DNA of 64,000 nucleotides from Collinsella sp. (GTDB lineage Bacteria; Actinomycetota; Coriobacteriia; Coriobacteriales; Coriobacteriaceae): NCBI GenBank assembly GCA_019414265.1, contig DXMJ01000009.1, positions 7,140 to 71,139 on the forward strand, given 5' to 3'. The notes beneath the pieces are model-generated. The model ran no database searches. It had not been told where the DNA came from and saw only the letters and a list, made by a program, of their open reading frames with translations. The translations under genes were made by a program, and so were the position numbers. Of the stretch, positions 18,041 to 26,446 are shown one piece after another. Within the stretch, counting starts at the first letter, position 1. The number at the start of each line of letters is the position of its first letter.

Positions 18041-18187
18041 TTGTTCAAAGCGGTAAAACCCGTGGTACAGGTCGCTTTGTTGATCGTCGGAATTGCCATG
18101 GTGTGCTTTGGCGTTATGCGTGGCGAGGCAGATGCCGTGCTGGCCAAAGCGATTAGGCTGTGCTTGGAGTGTATCGGAATTGGATAA
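18041..18187 (+). CDS. CD1871A-family CXXC mini-protein
   Basis: A 48-residue membrane mini-protein, missed by ATG-only searches because it begins at a TTG (18041) eight bases after GAAAGGAG; an in-frame GTG at 18032 overlaps that site. It has one span (VVQVALLIVGIAMVCFGVM) and ends RLCLECIGIG, the CXXC signature of the CD1871A family. In Clostridioides and other anaerobes this family is encoded with the same partners as here: a 4Fe-4S membrane protein and a TlpA-like protein. The next gene starts inside its stop region. It may pass electrons or thiols at the membrane; the function is not established. Confidence 0.85.
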   Translation: MFKAVKPVVQVALLIVGIAMVCFGVMRGEADAVLAKAIRLCLECIGIG

Positions 18188-19091
18188 AAGAGGAAACACT
18201 GCGTCGCATGTTTTGGCCCGATTTCGCGGATTCATTCAGGCGGCGGCGACGCTAATTACCAACATTCACCTGCCAAACTTTGCCAAAGGCGGCATCTATC
18301 AGGGCGCAGGAAAAACAGTCTGCGTACCTGGGCTTAATTGCTATTCGTGCCCCGCGGCATCGGGTGCGTGCCCCATCGGGTCATTCCAGTCGGTGGTAGG
18401 TTCATCCAAGTTCAACTTTTCCTACTACGTAACCGGTACGCTCATTTTGCTCGGCGTGCTGCTGGGACGCTTTGTATGCGGCTTTCTGTGCCCGTTTGGC
18501 TGGCTTCAGGAGCTGCTTCACAAGATTCCCGGCAAAAAGTTCTCCACGAAAACGCTTAAGCCGCTCACGTACATCAAGTATGCCGTGCTGCTGTTTGCCG
18601 TGGTGCTGCTGCCTGTCTTGGTGGTCAACGATGTGGGCATGGGCGACCCGTTCTTTTGCAAGTACATCTGCCCACAGGGCGTGCTCGAGGGTGCGATTCC
18701 GCTGTCCATCATGAATACGGGAATCCGCTCCGCGCTGGGAAAGCTCTTTACCTGGAAGCTCGCGATTCTCATTGCGGTTGCGGTGCTGAGCGTGTTGTTC
18801 TACCGCCCCTTCTGCAAATGGATCTGCCCCCTCGGTGCGTTTTATGCGCTCATGAACAAGGTGTCGTTGTTGGGGATTCAGGTTGACCAGTGCAAATGCG
18901 TTTCGTGCGGCAAGTGCGCCAAGGTGTGTCTGATGGACGTGGACGTTACGCGTACGCCCGACCATGCCGAGTGCATTCGTTGCGGCAAATGCGTGGGCGC
19001 GTGCCCCGTCGATGCTATTAGCTTTCGCTACGGGCTGGGTGTGACGGGCGACAAGCCCACGCAGCCCACGCAGGCCTGCGAAAACAAATAG
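18180..19091 (+). CDS. Membrane-bound 4Fe-4S polyferredoxin (NapH/YccM-like)
   Basis: A 303-residue protein. I place the start at a TTG (18180) overlapping the upstream stop; the longer frame from 18093 would overlap the mini-protein entirely. It has an early Cys cluster (CVPGLNCYSCPAASGACPIG), several membrane spans, the two paired motifs CGFLCPFGW and CKYICPQG/CKWICPLG of the NapH family, then two ferredoxin clusters (CVSCGKCAKVC and CIRCGKCVGACP). It would carry electrons across or along the membrane, here presumably to the TlpA lipoprotein downstream. The translational overlap supports a tight complex with the CXXC mini-protein. Confidence 0.9.
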   Translation: MDKRGNTASHVLARFRGFIQAAATLITNIHLPNFAKGGIYQGAGKTVCVPGLNCYSCPAASGACPIGSFQSVVGSSKFNFSYYVTGTLILLGVLLGRFVCGFLCPFGWLQELLHKIPGKKFSTKTLKPLTYIKYAVLLFAVVLLPVLVVNDVGMGDPFFCKYICPQGVLEGAIPLSIMNTGIRSALGKLFTWKLAILIAVAVLSVLFYRPFCKWICPLGAFYALMNKVSLLGIQVDQCKCVSCGKCAKVCLMDVDVTRTPDHAECIRCGKCVGACPVDAISFRYGLGVTGDKPTQPTQACENK

Positions 19092-19126
19092 GTACCTATA
19101 TAAGTTTCGATATAAACGGAGGAACC

Positions 19127-20089
19127 ATGAAACTGTCAAAAATTGCGGCCTTGTTGATGCTGCCCGTGCTGGCGCTGACTCTCGCGGCGTGCTCTGCCCC
19201 CAAGGGCGACGCGAAGGATGCCACGAGCGGCGATGCGCAGATTGCCGAGCTTGTGGCACAAAAGCCGTCGAGCGCCGAGGAGGCGGCCAAGCTGTACCAG
19301 CAGCTGCTGCAAAAGGAAAACGAGATCTTTGCGAGCGATAACGCCCTATGGGAAAAGGTGTTCCTTGCGGCCAGCAAAGACACTCCCATGATTGAGGACG
19401 GCAAGAACTACGGCGACTTCTTGCTCGATACCATCGAGGGCGCCAAGGATCAGTTTGCGGCTGACGAGCTTAAGACGCTTAAGGCCGGCGCGCAGCAGGT
19501 CAAGGAGATCGAGGACAAGCTCATGGCGCTGGAGAAGGAGTTCCCCGGATGCGGCAGCACGCCCGGCGAGGGGGAGAGCGTCGATGCCTCGACCGCAGGC
19601 ATGACCAACGGCGAGAGCGGGGAGACGAAGTTCCCCAGCTTTAAGGGCAAGGACTTGGACGGCAACGATGTAAACAGCGACGAGCTGTTCTCCAAGAACA
19701 AGGTCACCGTCATGAACTTCTGGTTTACCACCTGCAAGCCGTGCGTGGGAGAGCTGGGCGATCTGGAGAAGCTCAACAAGGAGCTTGCCGAGAAGGGCGG
19801 CCAGGTCGTGGGCGTTAATTCCTTTACGCTCGACGGCAAAAAAGACGAGGTGGCCGATGCCAAGGACGAGCTTTCCAAGAAGGGCGTGACGTATAAAAAC
19901 ATCTGGTTTAAGTCGGACAGCGAGGCCGGAAAGTTCACCTCCAACCTGTACTCGTTCCCGACCACCTATGTGATCGACCAGAACGGCAACATCGTGGGAG
20001 AGCCGATCATGGGCGGTATCAACTCTGCTGAGCAGCGTGAGGCGCTCAACAAACTGATCGATCAGGCACTCGCGAAGAGCGAACAGTAG
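19127..20089 (+). CDS. TlpA-like thioredoxin-fold lipoprotein
   Basis: A 320-residue lipoprotein with GGAGG upstream. The signal ends in the lipobox LTLAAC, giving lipidated Cys22. Residues 30-165 form a helical, Lys-rich stalk. From about residue 168 there is an AlkC/TSA-Redoxin domain with the active site TTCKPC (Cys203, Cys206) and the cis-Pro segment FPTTYVID. It would reduce disulfides outside the cell membrane using electrons delivered by the polyferredoxin encoded 35 bp upstream. The three genes form one operon, ended by a dispersed palindrome. It may protect secreted proteins or consume peroxides. Confidence 0.92.
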   Translation: MKLSKIAALLMLPVLALTLAACSAPKGDAKDATSGDAQIAELVAQKPSSAEEAAKLYQQLLQKENEIFASDNALWEKVFLAASKDTPMIEDGKNYGDFLLDTIEGAKDQFAADELKTLKAGAQQVKEIEDKLMALEKEFPGCGSTPGEGESVDASTAGMTNGESGETKFPSFKGKDLDGNDVNSDELFSKNKVTVMNFWFTTCKPCVGELGDLEKLNKELAEKGGQVVGVNSFTLDGKKDEVADAKDELSKKGVTYKNIWFKSDSEAGKFTSNLYSFPTTYVIDQNGNIVGEPIMGGINSAEQREALNKLIDQALAKSEQ

Positions 20090-20103
20090 GTTCGAATGCG
20101 ACA

Positions 20104-20140
20104 AAGGTGTGACAAAGGGGCAGTCCCTTTGTCACACCTT
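20104..20140. repeat. Dispersed palindrome family A, copy 1
   Basis: Perfect 16-bp arms (AAGGTGTGACAAAGGG) with a 5-nt loop lie 14 bp after the TlpA stop. The core GTGACAAAGGG recurs at four other gene borders in this window. It may double as a terminator here. Confidence 0.85.
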
Positions 20141-20185
20141 CGATGTTATGTGCGGGATGGTGCGCCATGCGGCGTGCCGTCCCGT

Positions 20186-20215
20186 TTTTTGTTCGTTACA
20201 TTTTTGTTCGTTACA
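20186..20215. repeat. Two abutting 15-bp direct repeats
   Basis: TTTTTGTTCGTTACA occurs twice with no gap, 82 bp before the ABC gene. This could be a regulator site or a replication slip; no protein is implied. Confidence 0.6.
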
Positions 20216-20296
20216 TTCCTTGCTGGTACCGGCAAAAAAGCTGATAGAGTAGGTCAAACGCGTTGGATGCGAACGGCGGGGGAGAGGTTGCCGTCC

Positions 20297-23200
20297 ATGC
20301 TGGATCTCAGAGTTATTTGCAAAAGGTACGTTACGCAGTCGTTTACGCAGGTAGCGCTCGACAGCGTAAGCCTGTCTTTTCGCGATAACGAGTTTGTAGC
20401 CATCCTGGGTCCTTCGGGCTCGGGTAAAACTACGATGCTCAACGTCATTGGTGGACTCGACCATTTCGATTCCGGCGACCTGCTGATCGATGGCATCTCG
20501 ACCAAGGACTTCAGCGACCGCGATTGGGATGCCTACAGAAACAATCGCATTGGCTTTGTGTTTCAGAGCTACAACCTCATTCCGCATCAGAGCATTTTGG
20601 AAAACGTGGAATTGGCGCTTACACTCACGGGCGTGGGACATGCCGAGCGCCGCCAGCGTGCGCGTAAGGCGCTCGAGGCGGTTGGTCTGGGCGAGCACGT
20701 TGACAAACGCCCGAACCAGCTTTCGGGCGGGCAGATGCAGCGCGTGGCCATTGCCCGCGCCTTGATCAACGATCCCGAGATTGTGCTGGCTGACGAGCCG
20801 ACCGGCGCCTTGGACTCAACGACATCCGTGCAGGTTATGGATTTGCTCAAGGACGTTGCGCGCGATCGTCTGGTCATCATGGTCACGCACAATCCCGAGC
20901 TGGCGTACCAGTACGCCACGCGCATCGTCAGCCTGGCGGACGGCAAGGTCACCGACGATTCAGATCCCTTTGATGCTACCGAGGCCGCGCGTCGCGAGGC
21001 CAAGCCCACGCGCAAAACCTCGATGAGCTTTGTGACGGCGCTGGGGCTTTCTGCCCGAAACCTCATGACCAAGAAGGGCCGTACGGCCATGACTGCCTTC
21101 GCAGGTTCGATTGGCATTATTGGTATCGCAGCGATTCTGGCGCTCTCCAACGGCGTAAACGGCTACATCAAAAAGGTCGAGGAGGACACGCTCTCAAGCT
21201 ACCCGCTTACGATTTCCAAACAAGATTACGACCTGTCGTCCATGATGGGCGGACAGGGGGCTACCGATGAGGAGGTATCCAAGGGCGAGGCCTCGTCCGA
21301 TGACGCTACCGGTGGCAAGGCTAAGGGAACGGATAAGATTCCCGTGGTCACGGCCGTAAAGGATATGTTCGCAAGCGTTAAATCTAACGATATGACGAGC
21401 TTTAAGGCATGGCTTGACGGTGGCGGCGACGGTATCGACAAAGAGGTCAACGCTATCCAGTACGGCTACGGCGTGACGCCGGTTGTCTATCGTTTGAGCA
21501 AGGGCGACGAGAGGCCCGTTCGGCTTGTTCCCAACGCTATGACCGAGGCCATGAGCGGAGGCGTAAGCTCGGCGGCAACGGTGAGCATGGATTCCATGGG
21601 GACCTCGGTCTTTAACGAGATGATTGACGACCAGAGCCTGCTCGACAGCCAATACGATGTCGTTGCCGGCCATTGGCCCACGTCCGCCAACGAAGCCGTG
21701 ATGGTGCTTTCGGACCGCGGCACGGTGGGCGACTATACGCTCTATAGCATCGGCGCGCTGGATATCGATGAGCTCAACGACCTGGTCAACAGCGCCATGA
21801 CGGCCGACGGCAAGGTCGAGACGCCCGAGACCGGCACCGACTTTACCTACGACGATGCGCTGTCCACGACATTTAAGGTGTTGTCGCCGGCCGATGCCTA
21901 TCGCAAAAACGAAGAGACCGGCATGTGGACCGACATGTCTGGCGACGCCGACTTTATGGCCGCCAAGGTTGCCGACGGTATTGACGTGCGCATTGTGGGC
22001 GTGGTGCGACCCAACGAGACGGCCAACGCGAGCGCATTGACTCCGGGCATTGCCTATACGCATGCGCTGACTTGCCAGCTTATGAAGCGCGCCGCCGATT
22101 CGCAGATTGTGCAGGAGCAGCTTGCCCACCCCGAGACGGATGTCTTTACGGGCAAAACCTTCGACGAGCTGCAGAGCGAGGCCAAGCAAGGCGTTGATTT
22201 GGGTAGCATGTTCAGCGTGGACGAGGCGGCACTGAAGAGCGCGTTCTCGTTCGATACGTCTGCGCTCTCGGGTGCTGCCGGCGGTATGGACCTGTCGGGT
22301 CTTGACTTGTCCGGGTTGGATATTGACCTTTCGGGCGTAGGTAAGGATATCGACTTTAGTGACATCATGGCCAAAGCGCCGACCCCGGATTTCTCGGGCA
22401 TCTTCGACGGCCTGGAGCTCACGCCCGAGCAAATGCAGCAGGTGGGAACGCTTGCCAACCAGCTGTTTGAGGGCTTTTTGCAGTCTGATCAGTTTAAGGC
22501 GCTGTCGCCCGAAGATCTTAAGGACGCATCAAAGCTCGCCGCCGCATTCTCGACGTATCTTGAGAATGATGACGCGGCCCAGCAAATCCTGGCCCAGCTA
22601 AAAGCGCTGGGCGGCGATGCCCTGTCCGAGCGCCTGCAGCAGGCGATGACCGACTATGTGCAAAAGCAGCTGGCTCCGTATCTGCAGCAGGCTATGGATC
22701 AGGTGATGCAGACAATTAGCGAGCAGATTGCGACAACGGTGTCAGCTCAGCTCAAGGCGGGCGCGGCGGGGCTCATGGGCCAGATGGCGATGCAGATGTC
22801 TTCGAGTTTTGCCAACTTGGCGAGCGCTATGCGTGTGGATGCGAGTGCCTTTGCTCGCGCCATCCATTTCAACATGGACGCCGAGGACCTGAGCTCGCTC
22901 ATGACGAGCTATGCCAAGGCGTCAAAGCTCACCTACGACAATAATCTGACCACGTTGGGCTATGCGGATGAGGCGGACCCCATCTCGGTCAAGATTTTCC
23001 CGCGTGACTTTGAGGCCAAGGAGCGCGTGCTCGATCACATCGATGCGTACAACAAGCAGGTCAAGGCCGCTGGTCACGATGAGCAGGCAATCTCGTACAC
23101 CGACTACATGGGCATCATCATGGGTTCGGTGACCGACATCGTGAACACCATCAGCTTGGTGCTCATCGCATTTGTGAGCATCAGCTTGGTCGTCAGCTCC

Positions 23201-23551
23201 ATCATGATCGGCATCATAACCTACATCAGCGTACTGGAACGTAAAAAGGAGATTGGTATCCTGCGCGCGATCGGCGCGTCGAAGCGCAATGTGGCCAACG
23301 TGTTCAACGCCGAGACTTTCATCGAAGGCCTCATTGCTGGCGTCTTCGCCATCGTCGTCGTGGTGCTCGTGAGTTTTCCGGTCAATGCCTGGGCGCTTGC
23401 GGTCAAACAGGTCCCCAATCTGATGAGCCTGCCCGTGCAGGATGCGCTGGTGCTCATCGCGATTTCGGTGTTGCTGACGGTTGTCGCTGGCCTGCTGCCG
23501 GCCCGCAGCGCATCCAAGAAAGACCCCGTGGAGGCCCTACGTTCCGAATAA
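20297..23551 (+). CDS. ABC exporter, fused ATPase and FtsX/MacB-like permease
   Basis: A 1084-residue protein; the ATG at 20297 (MLDLRVICKRY) has GGAGAGG nine bases upstream, whereas the longer frame starts inside a repeat. Residues 1-235 are a LolD/MacB-type ATPase with Walker A GPSGSGKTT, signature LSGGQMQRVA and Walker B IVLADEPTG. A first span lies near 260-285, a large extracytoplasmic domain near 290-930, and three C-terminal FtsX spans near 945-1080 ending LLPARSASKKDPVEALRSE. The outer domain holds an unusual LSGLDLSGLDIDLSG run and long Gln-rich helices. It probably exports a peptide, lipid or drug; the substrate is unknown. Palindromes of family A bound it on both sides. Confidence 0.9.
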   Translation: MLDLRVICKRYVTQSFTQVALDSVSLSFRDNEFVAILGPSGSGKTTMLNVIGGLDHFDSGDLLIDGISTKDFSDRDWDAYRNNRIGFVFQSYNLIPHQSILENVELALTLTGVGHAERRQRARKALEAVGLGEHVDKRPNQLSGGQMQRVAIARALINDPEIVLADEPTGALDSTTSVQVMDLLKDVARDRLVIMVTHNPELAYQYATRIVSLADGKVTDDSDPFDATEAARREAKPTRKTSMSFVTALGLSARNLMTKKGRTAMTAFAGSIGIIGIAAILALSNGVNGYIKKVEEDTLSSYPLTISKQDYDLSSMMGGQGATDEEVSKGEASSDDATGGKAKGTDKIPVVTAVKDMFASVKSNDMTSFKAWLDGGGDGIDKEVNAIQYGYGVTPVVYRLSKGDERPVRLVPNAMTEAMSGGVSSAATVSMDSMGTSVFNEMIDDQSLLDSQYDVVAGHWPTSANEAVMVLSDRGTVGDYTLYSIGALDIDELNDLVNSAMTADGKVETPETGTDFTYDDALSTTFKVLSPADAYRKNEETGMWTDMSGDADFMAAKVADGIDVRIVGVVRPNETANASALTPGIAYTHALTCQLMKRAADSQIVQEQLAHPETDVFTGKTFDELQSEAKQGVDLGSMFSVDEAALKSAFSFDTSALSGAAGGMDLSGLDLSGLDIDLSGVGKDIDFSDIMAKAPTPDFSGIFDGLELTPEQMQQVGTLANQLFEGFLQSDQFKALSPEDLKDASKLAAAFSTYLENDDAAQQILAQLKALGGDALSERLQQAMTDYVQKQLAPYLQQAMDQVMQTISEQIATTVSAQLKAGAAGLMGQMAMQMSSSFANLASAMRVDASAFARAIHFNMDAEDLSSLMTSYAKASKLTYDNNLTTLGYADEADPISVKIFPRDFEAKERVLDHIDAYNKQVKAAGHDEQAISYTDYMGIIMGSVTDIVNTISLVLIAFVSISLVVSSIMIGIITYISVLERKKEIGILRAIGASKRNVANVFNAETFIEGLIAGVFAIVVVVLVSFPVNAWALAVKQVPNLMSLPVQDALVLIAISVLLTVVAGLLPARSASKKDPVEALRSE

Positions 23552-23582
23552 TGTGACAAAGGGACAGTCCCTTTGTCACATT
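23550..23582. repeat. Dispersed palindrome family A, copy 2
   Basis: A perfect 33-bp palindrome with a central A: 16-bp arms beginning AATGTGACAAAGGGAC. It overlaps the last base pairs of the ABC gene stop region. Confidence 0.88.
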
Positions 23583-23586
23583 CGAG

Positions 23587-23625
23587 AAAAGGCGCGGGAA
23601 GGGGGTGACCCTTCCCGCGCCTTTT
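23587..23625. terminator. Bidirectional terminator
   Basis: A perfect 17-bp stem (AAAAGGCGCGGGAAGGG) with a 5-nt loop, with A and T runs on both sides, between the convergent ABC gene and the next membrane protein gene. It slightly overlaps the latter's stop codon. Confidence 0.88.
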
Positions 23626-24757
23626 AGTTTGTTTTGCCCATCAGCGTGATGCGGATACTTGGATGGGTGTATTCGTCAAACTCATCCTCGGGATCGGTAT
23701 CAAACGAGTAATACGTTTTGACGGGGTCGTCACTCGTCCTGATAGAGATTCTCTCGTAGAGTGAGCCGTTCAAAAATGCCTGCCTAAACTCTTCGGGGAG
23801 CTTCTGCGGTGCTAGGAGCTCGGGGCTTGCGGTCTTGACGTCTATGGTTTGGACAACAGAGGAAAGCGCGTCAAGGTCGAGCTCGATACGGGCAAGGTTG
23901 TCCTCGAGGCTCGCGTCGGGGTCGATCTCTGCCGCGTAGCTCACTTCCGTGAGCGTTCCCTTGTTGTCAAAATCCAGGTACGTATAGGTCTTTTGAGTAT
24001 CGGAGTCGCCGTCGTGCAGATAACCGCGGACGTGATAGCCGTAATCTTGATATCGCTCGTAGGGGTCATCGGCGGACACGTACTCGCATGAGGGCTCTAA
24101 TGCCTTGCGTGCGATGGCGATCTGCTCGGCCGCGGCCGCGGCGTTCTCCTGCATCTCGATGTTTCCCTGCGCCAGCTGCGGGATATAGGCGCCGCATACG
24201 ATCGCGAGGGGCAGCGCCACAAGCGCGACGACCCACTTCTTTGCACGGGGGACAGACACGCCACAGGCCTCTGCCATAGCCTTCGCGTTGGCAAAGCTCT
24301 CGGCAAGCACGTCTGCCGCGGTGGCGACGGCGCCTGCGGCAGCGGCGACTTCTGCCGCGCCGCCCAGGTTGCGCGCGGTCTCGTTGTCGCTGTTCTTGAG
24401 CAGGCGCGCGGCGGCCTGCGTGCCAACAACGCCTGCGATTTGTGCCGAGCGGTCTTTCTCACTCTGCTCGACGGCGAGCCGGCGCTGCATTTCCTTCCAC
24501 TGCTTGCCACGCATGCCAAAGCGCGGGGCGAGAGCGCAGTAGCAGAATATAACGAGCTCGATGGCGGTGAGCACCAAGGCGGTCATCATGCCTGTCTCTT
24601 GGAAGCCTTCGTGATGGAAGACGATGTCGTCGATCATTTCGAAAGGAATGATCGATAAGGGCAGCACGAATGCCATGGCAAGCGCCGCGCCGGCAACCTT
24701 GGGGCAAATGCAGTATCGCTGGATGCGCTTACGTTCTTGTTCGGAGAGTGTTGCCAT
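23624..24757 (-). CDS. Hypothetical membrane protein with Ala-rich helix
   Basis: A 377-residue protein starting at an ATG behind AAGGACCAGCT. Two spans near residues 20-42 and 56-78 are followed by a basic/helical stretch, an Ala-rich region (AAEVAAAAGAVATAADVLAES, residues about 128-150), a third span near 173-193 and a soluble C-terminal domain of about 170 residues with mixed alpha/beta character. I do not recognise a family. It is transcribed 63 bp downstream of a DUF3592-like gene, possibly in one unit. The Ala-rich stretch resembles that in the truncated protein at 62106, but this may be only compositional. Confidence 0.7.
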   Translation of the reverse strand: MATLSEQERKRIQRYCICPKVAGAALAMAFVLPLSIIPFEMIDDIVFHHEGFQETGMMTALVLTAIELVIFCYCALAPRFGMRGKQWKEMQRRLAVEQSEKDRSAQIAGVVGTQAAARLLKNSDNETARNLGGAAEVAAAAGAVATAADVLAESFANAKAMAEACGVSVPRAKKWVVALVALPLAIVCGAYIPQLAQGNIEMQENAAAAAEQIAIARKALEPSCEYVSADDPYERYQDYGYHVRGYLHDGDSDTQKTYTYLDFDNKGTLTEVSYAAEIDPDASLEDNLARIELDLDALSSVVQTIDVKTASPELLAPQKLPEEFRQAFLNGSLYERISIRTSDDPVKTYYSFDTDPEDEFDEYTHPSIRITLMGKTN

Positions 24758-24820
24758 AGCTGGTCCTTGGAGTCGTGGCGGTCATTACGGCGCGCGGCGC
24801 GCGGGATGTATCAGTCTGAG

Positions 24821-25348
24821 CTAGCGCTGGATAAGAACATAGAGCAAAATACTCAGCGCGATGAGCAAGATACCCGCGATGTTAAACATCAGCGTGGCAA
24901 AGTCGCCCACGATGGGGCGCTCGACATAGCTCTTGTCTGGGCTGCTGGGGTTGTAGTGCACAGTCATTTGGCTGCCGAGGGGCCAAAGCTGCTCTGCGAG
25001 AGTATCTAGGCGTGCGATGGGTCCTGTCTGTACGTGCAACCAGCCCTTGGCGTCTTCGTACGCCGCGCTTTGCGTGCGGACGGGGAGTCCCGACAAGCTT
25101 TTGGTCTTTACGCCGCGGAATTGTTTTCTCACGTGGTACCGCGTGCCGTCGACGGTGTACTCCAAAACGGGATACATTCTGCCTTCGCCCATAAAGCGGT
25201 GGTCAATGACCGTTCCCATGATCATAGCGGTGCAGGCCTTGGCTTTCCTGCGGGCGGCGGCTTTCATGAGCGTGCTCATTCCGATAAGCAGGATGCCGAT
25301 GCCTCCAACCGAGATGAGCGCGAGCAGGGATATCTGCGACGTGGTCAC
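24821..25348 (-). CDS. DUF3592-like membrane protein
   Basis: A 175-residue protein with a GTG start (25348) behind AAAGGAGAACGCC. It has one span at each end (residues about 8-28 and 151-172) around a beta-rich domain with VLEYTVDGTRYHV and the closing motif GSQMTVHYNPSSPDKSYVE, which is the hallmark of DUF3592 proteins. These are envelope-associated and of unknown role. It precedes another membrane protein gene on the same strand. Confidence 0.8.
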   Translation of the reverse strand: MTTSQISLLALISVGGIGILLIGMSTLMKAAARRKAKACTAMIMGTVIDHRFMGEGRMYPVLEYTVDGTRYHVRKQFRGVKTKSLSGLPVRTQSAAYEDAKGWLHVQTGPIARLDTLAEQLWPLGSQMTVHYNPSSPDKSYVERPIVGDFATLMFNIAGILLIALSILLYVLIQR

Positions 25349-25491
25349 GGCGTTCTCCTTTGGCGCGATACCGTCATATGTGACTCAGTATAGGGAATCC
25401 TGCCATCGATGAGTGCATGGTCATGCGGCTAAAGTGTCTTGACGGCTCGATGGGTTCGCCATTTGCGCCTTCTCCGGTCCATACAAAAAGC

Positions 25492-25546
25492 TGTACGTCA
25501 GCATTCAAAGATGTCAAAAAATGTTGACTTTGGATGTTGACGTACA
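25492..25546. repeat. Large imperfect intergenic palindrome
   Basis: Outer arms TGTACGTCA (25492-25500) and TGACGTACA (25538-25546) are perfect; inner ATTCAAAG and CTTTGGAT differ by one pair, and GTCAA/TTGAC lies near the centre. It occupies the 320-bp gap (25349-25669) between the flavodoxin stop and the DUF3592 promoter region. No gene is evident in the rest of that gap. Confidence 0.65.
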
Positions 25547-25669
25547 TGTTTTGGAGTGGATGAAAGGTTAGGGTGGCGACTTTGGAATAGGGCAGGCGCT
25601 CCTATATCCACTCGATGATGCCGCTTTCATCGTGCTCGCCGCGCCGCCGATTTGTCGGCCTTTGTTGCG

Positions 25670-26143
25670 TTAGAGGTACCTTGCCGCGAACTTCTCGAGG
25701 CTGGCGTTGCTTGCGTTGTTGAGAATGCCGCCGTCAACGATTTTTGCGCCTGGAGCGCTTGCCCTAAGGACCGACGCCGTTTTGCCCATTCCGCTTCCGC
25801 CCGAGGTGGCAAATAGGACGATTGTTTTGCCCGTCAGGTCGTAAGACTCAAGGAATGTGTTGATAATCGCCGGCGCCACGTACCACCAGATGGGGAAACC
25901 CAAAAAGATGGTGTCGTAGTCTTCGATGTGCTCGACTCTGGAGGTTATGGCAGGGCGGCAGGAGGGGTCGGCGGCCTCGCGCGTGCTGCGGCTCTGTTTG
26001 TCGCGCCAGTTAAGGTCGGCGCTTGTGTATGGATTGGCGGGCACAATGGCGAACAGGTCGCTGTCCGTCACGCGAGCCAAGTGGTTTGCAACGTCCATCG
26101 TGGTTCCCGATGCACTGAAATATGCCACAAGTGTCTTAGTCAT
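25670..26143 (-). CDS. Flavodoxin
   Basis: A 157-residue FMN protein starting at an ATG behind GAAAGGGACTCC. The phosphate loop FSASGTTMDVANHLA is at residues 10-24, followed by the FMN-stacking block GFPIWWYVAPAIINTFLE and the GGSGMGKT stretch typical of the long Flavodoxin_4 group. It would act as a soluble electron carrier. It is the last gene of a cluster with two aldo/keto reductases and a small conserved protein on the same strand, a combination frequent in gut anaerobes and often controlled by a divergent LysR or MerR gene, as here. Confidence 0.9.
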   Translation of the reverse strand: MTKTLVAYFSASGTTMDVANHLARVTDSDLFAIVPANPYTSADLNWRDKQSRSTREAADPSCRPAITSRVEHIEDYDTIFLGFPIWWYVAPAIINTFLESYDLTGKTIVLFATSGGSGMGKTASVLRASAPGAKIVDGGILNNASNASLEKFAARYL

Positions 26144-26202
26144 TGGAGTCCCTTTCGTTGCTGCGGTTTAGGCTTTATGGTGAGGTGCTATTAAGTGACG
26201 CC

Positions 26203-26442
26203 TCATGGCTGCGATGCTGAGCGGCTTGAACAGCATCCGGTCGAGGCGCTGCGTAGCCGATAGATGAGATAGTCAAGGCATTCGAGCTTCTGTTGCCCCG
26301 CGTGTATGTCGTTGAGCAATTCGCGGCGATGCCGTTTTAGTAGGCAAATGCGCGCGCAGTCGCTGGCGGCCGAGCTGTACAGCTCGATGAGATCTTCGCT
26401 GCAGCCGGCGTCGTGTAGGCCGTTGATGATGTTGTCGTTCAT
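26203..26442 (-). CDS. Small conserved protein of reductase clusters
   Basis: A 79-residue cytoplasmic protein beginning MNDNIINGLHDAGCSEDLI at the ATG at 26442, five bases after the preceding aldo/keto reductase stop. It is helical with the pattern LLKRHRRELLNDIHAGQQKLECLDYLIYRL. I recall similar short proteins beside flavodoxins and aldo/keto reductases in Clostridia, but know no function. The C-terminal 15 residues are Ser/Cys-rich and may not be conserved. The ribosome site is weak, so translation is probably coupled. Confidence 0.7.
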   Translation of the reverse strand: MNDNIINGLHDAGCSEDLIELYSSAASDCARICLLKRHRRELLNDIHAGQQKLECLDYLIYRLRSASTGCCSSRSASQP

Positions 26443-26446
26443 GTCG

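Noticed and set aside
25602..25660. A minus-strand reading ending DESGIIEWI after the flavodoxin gene
   Set aside because: It has no start codon or ribosome site of its own and no match that I recognise, so it could not be supported as a gene or remnant.
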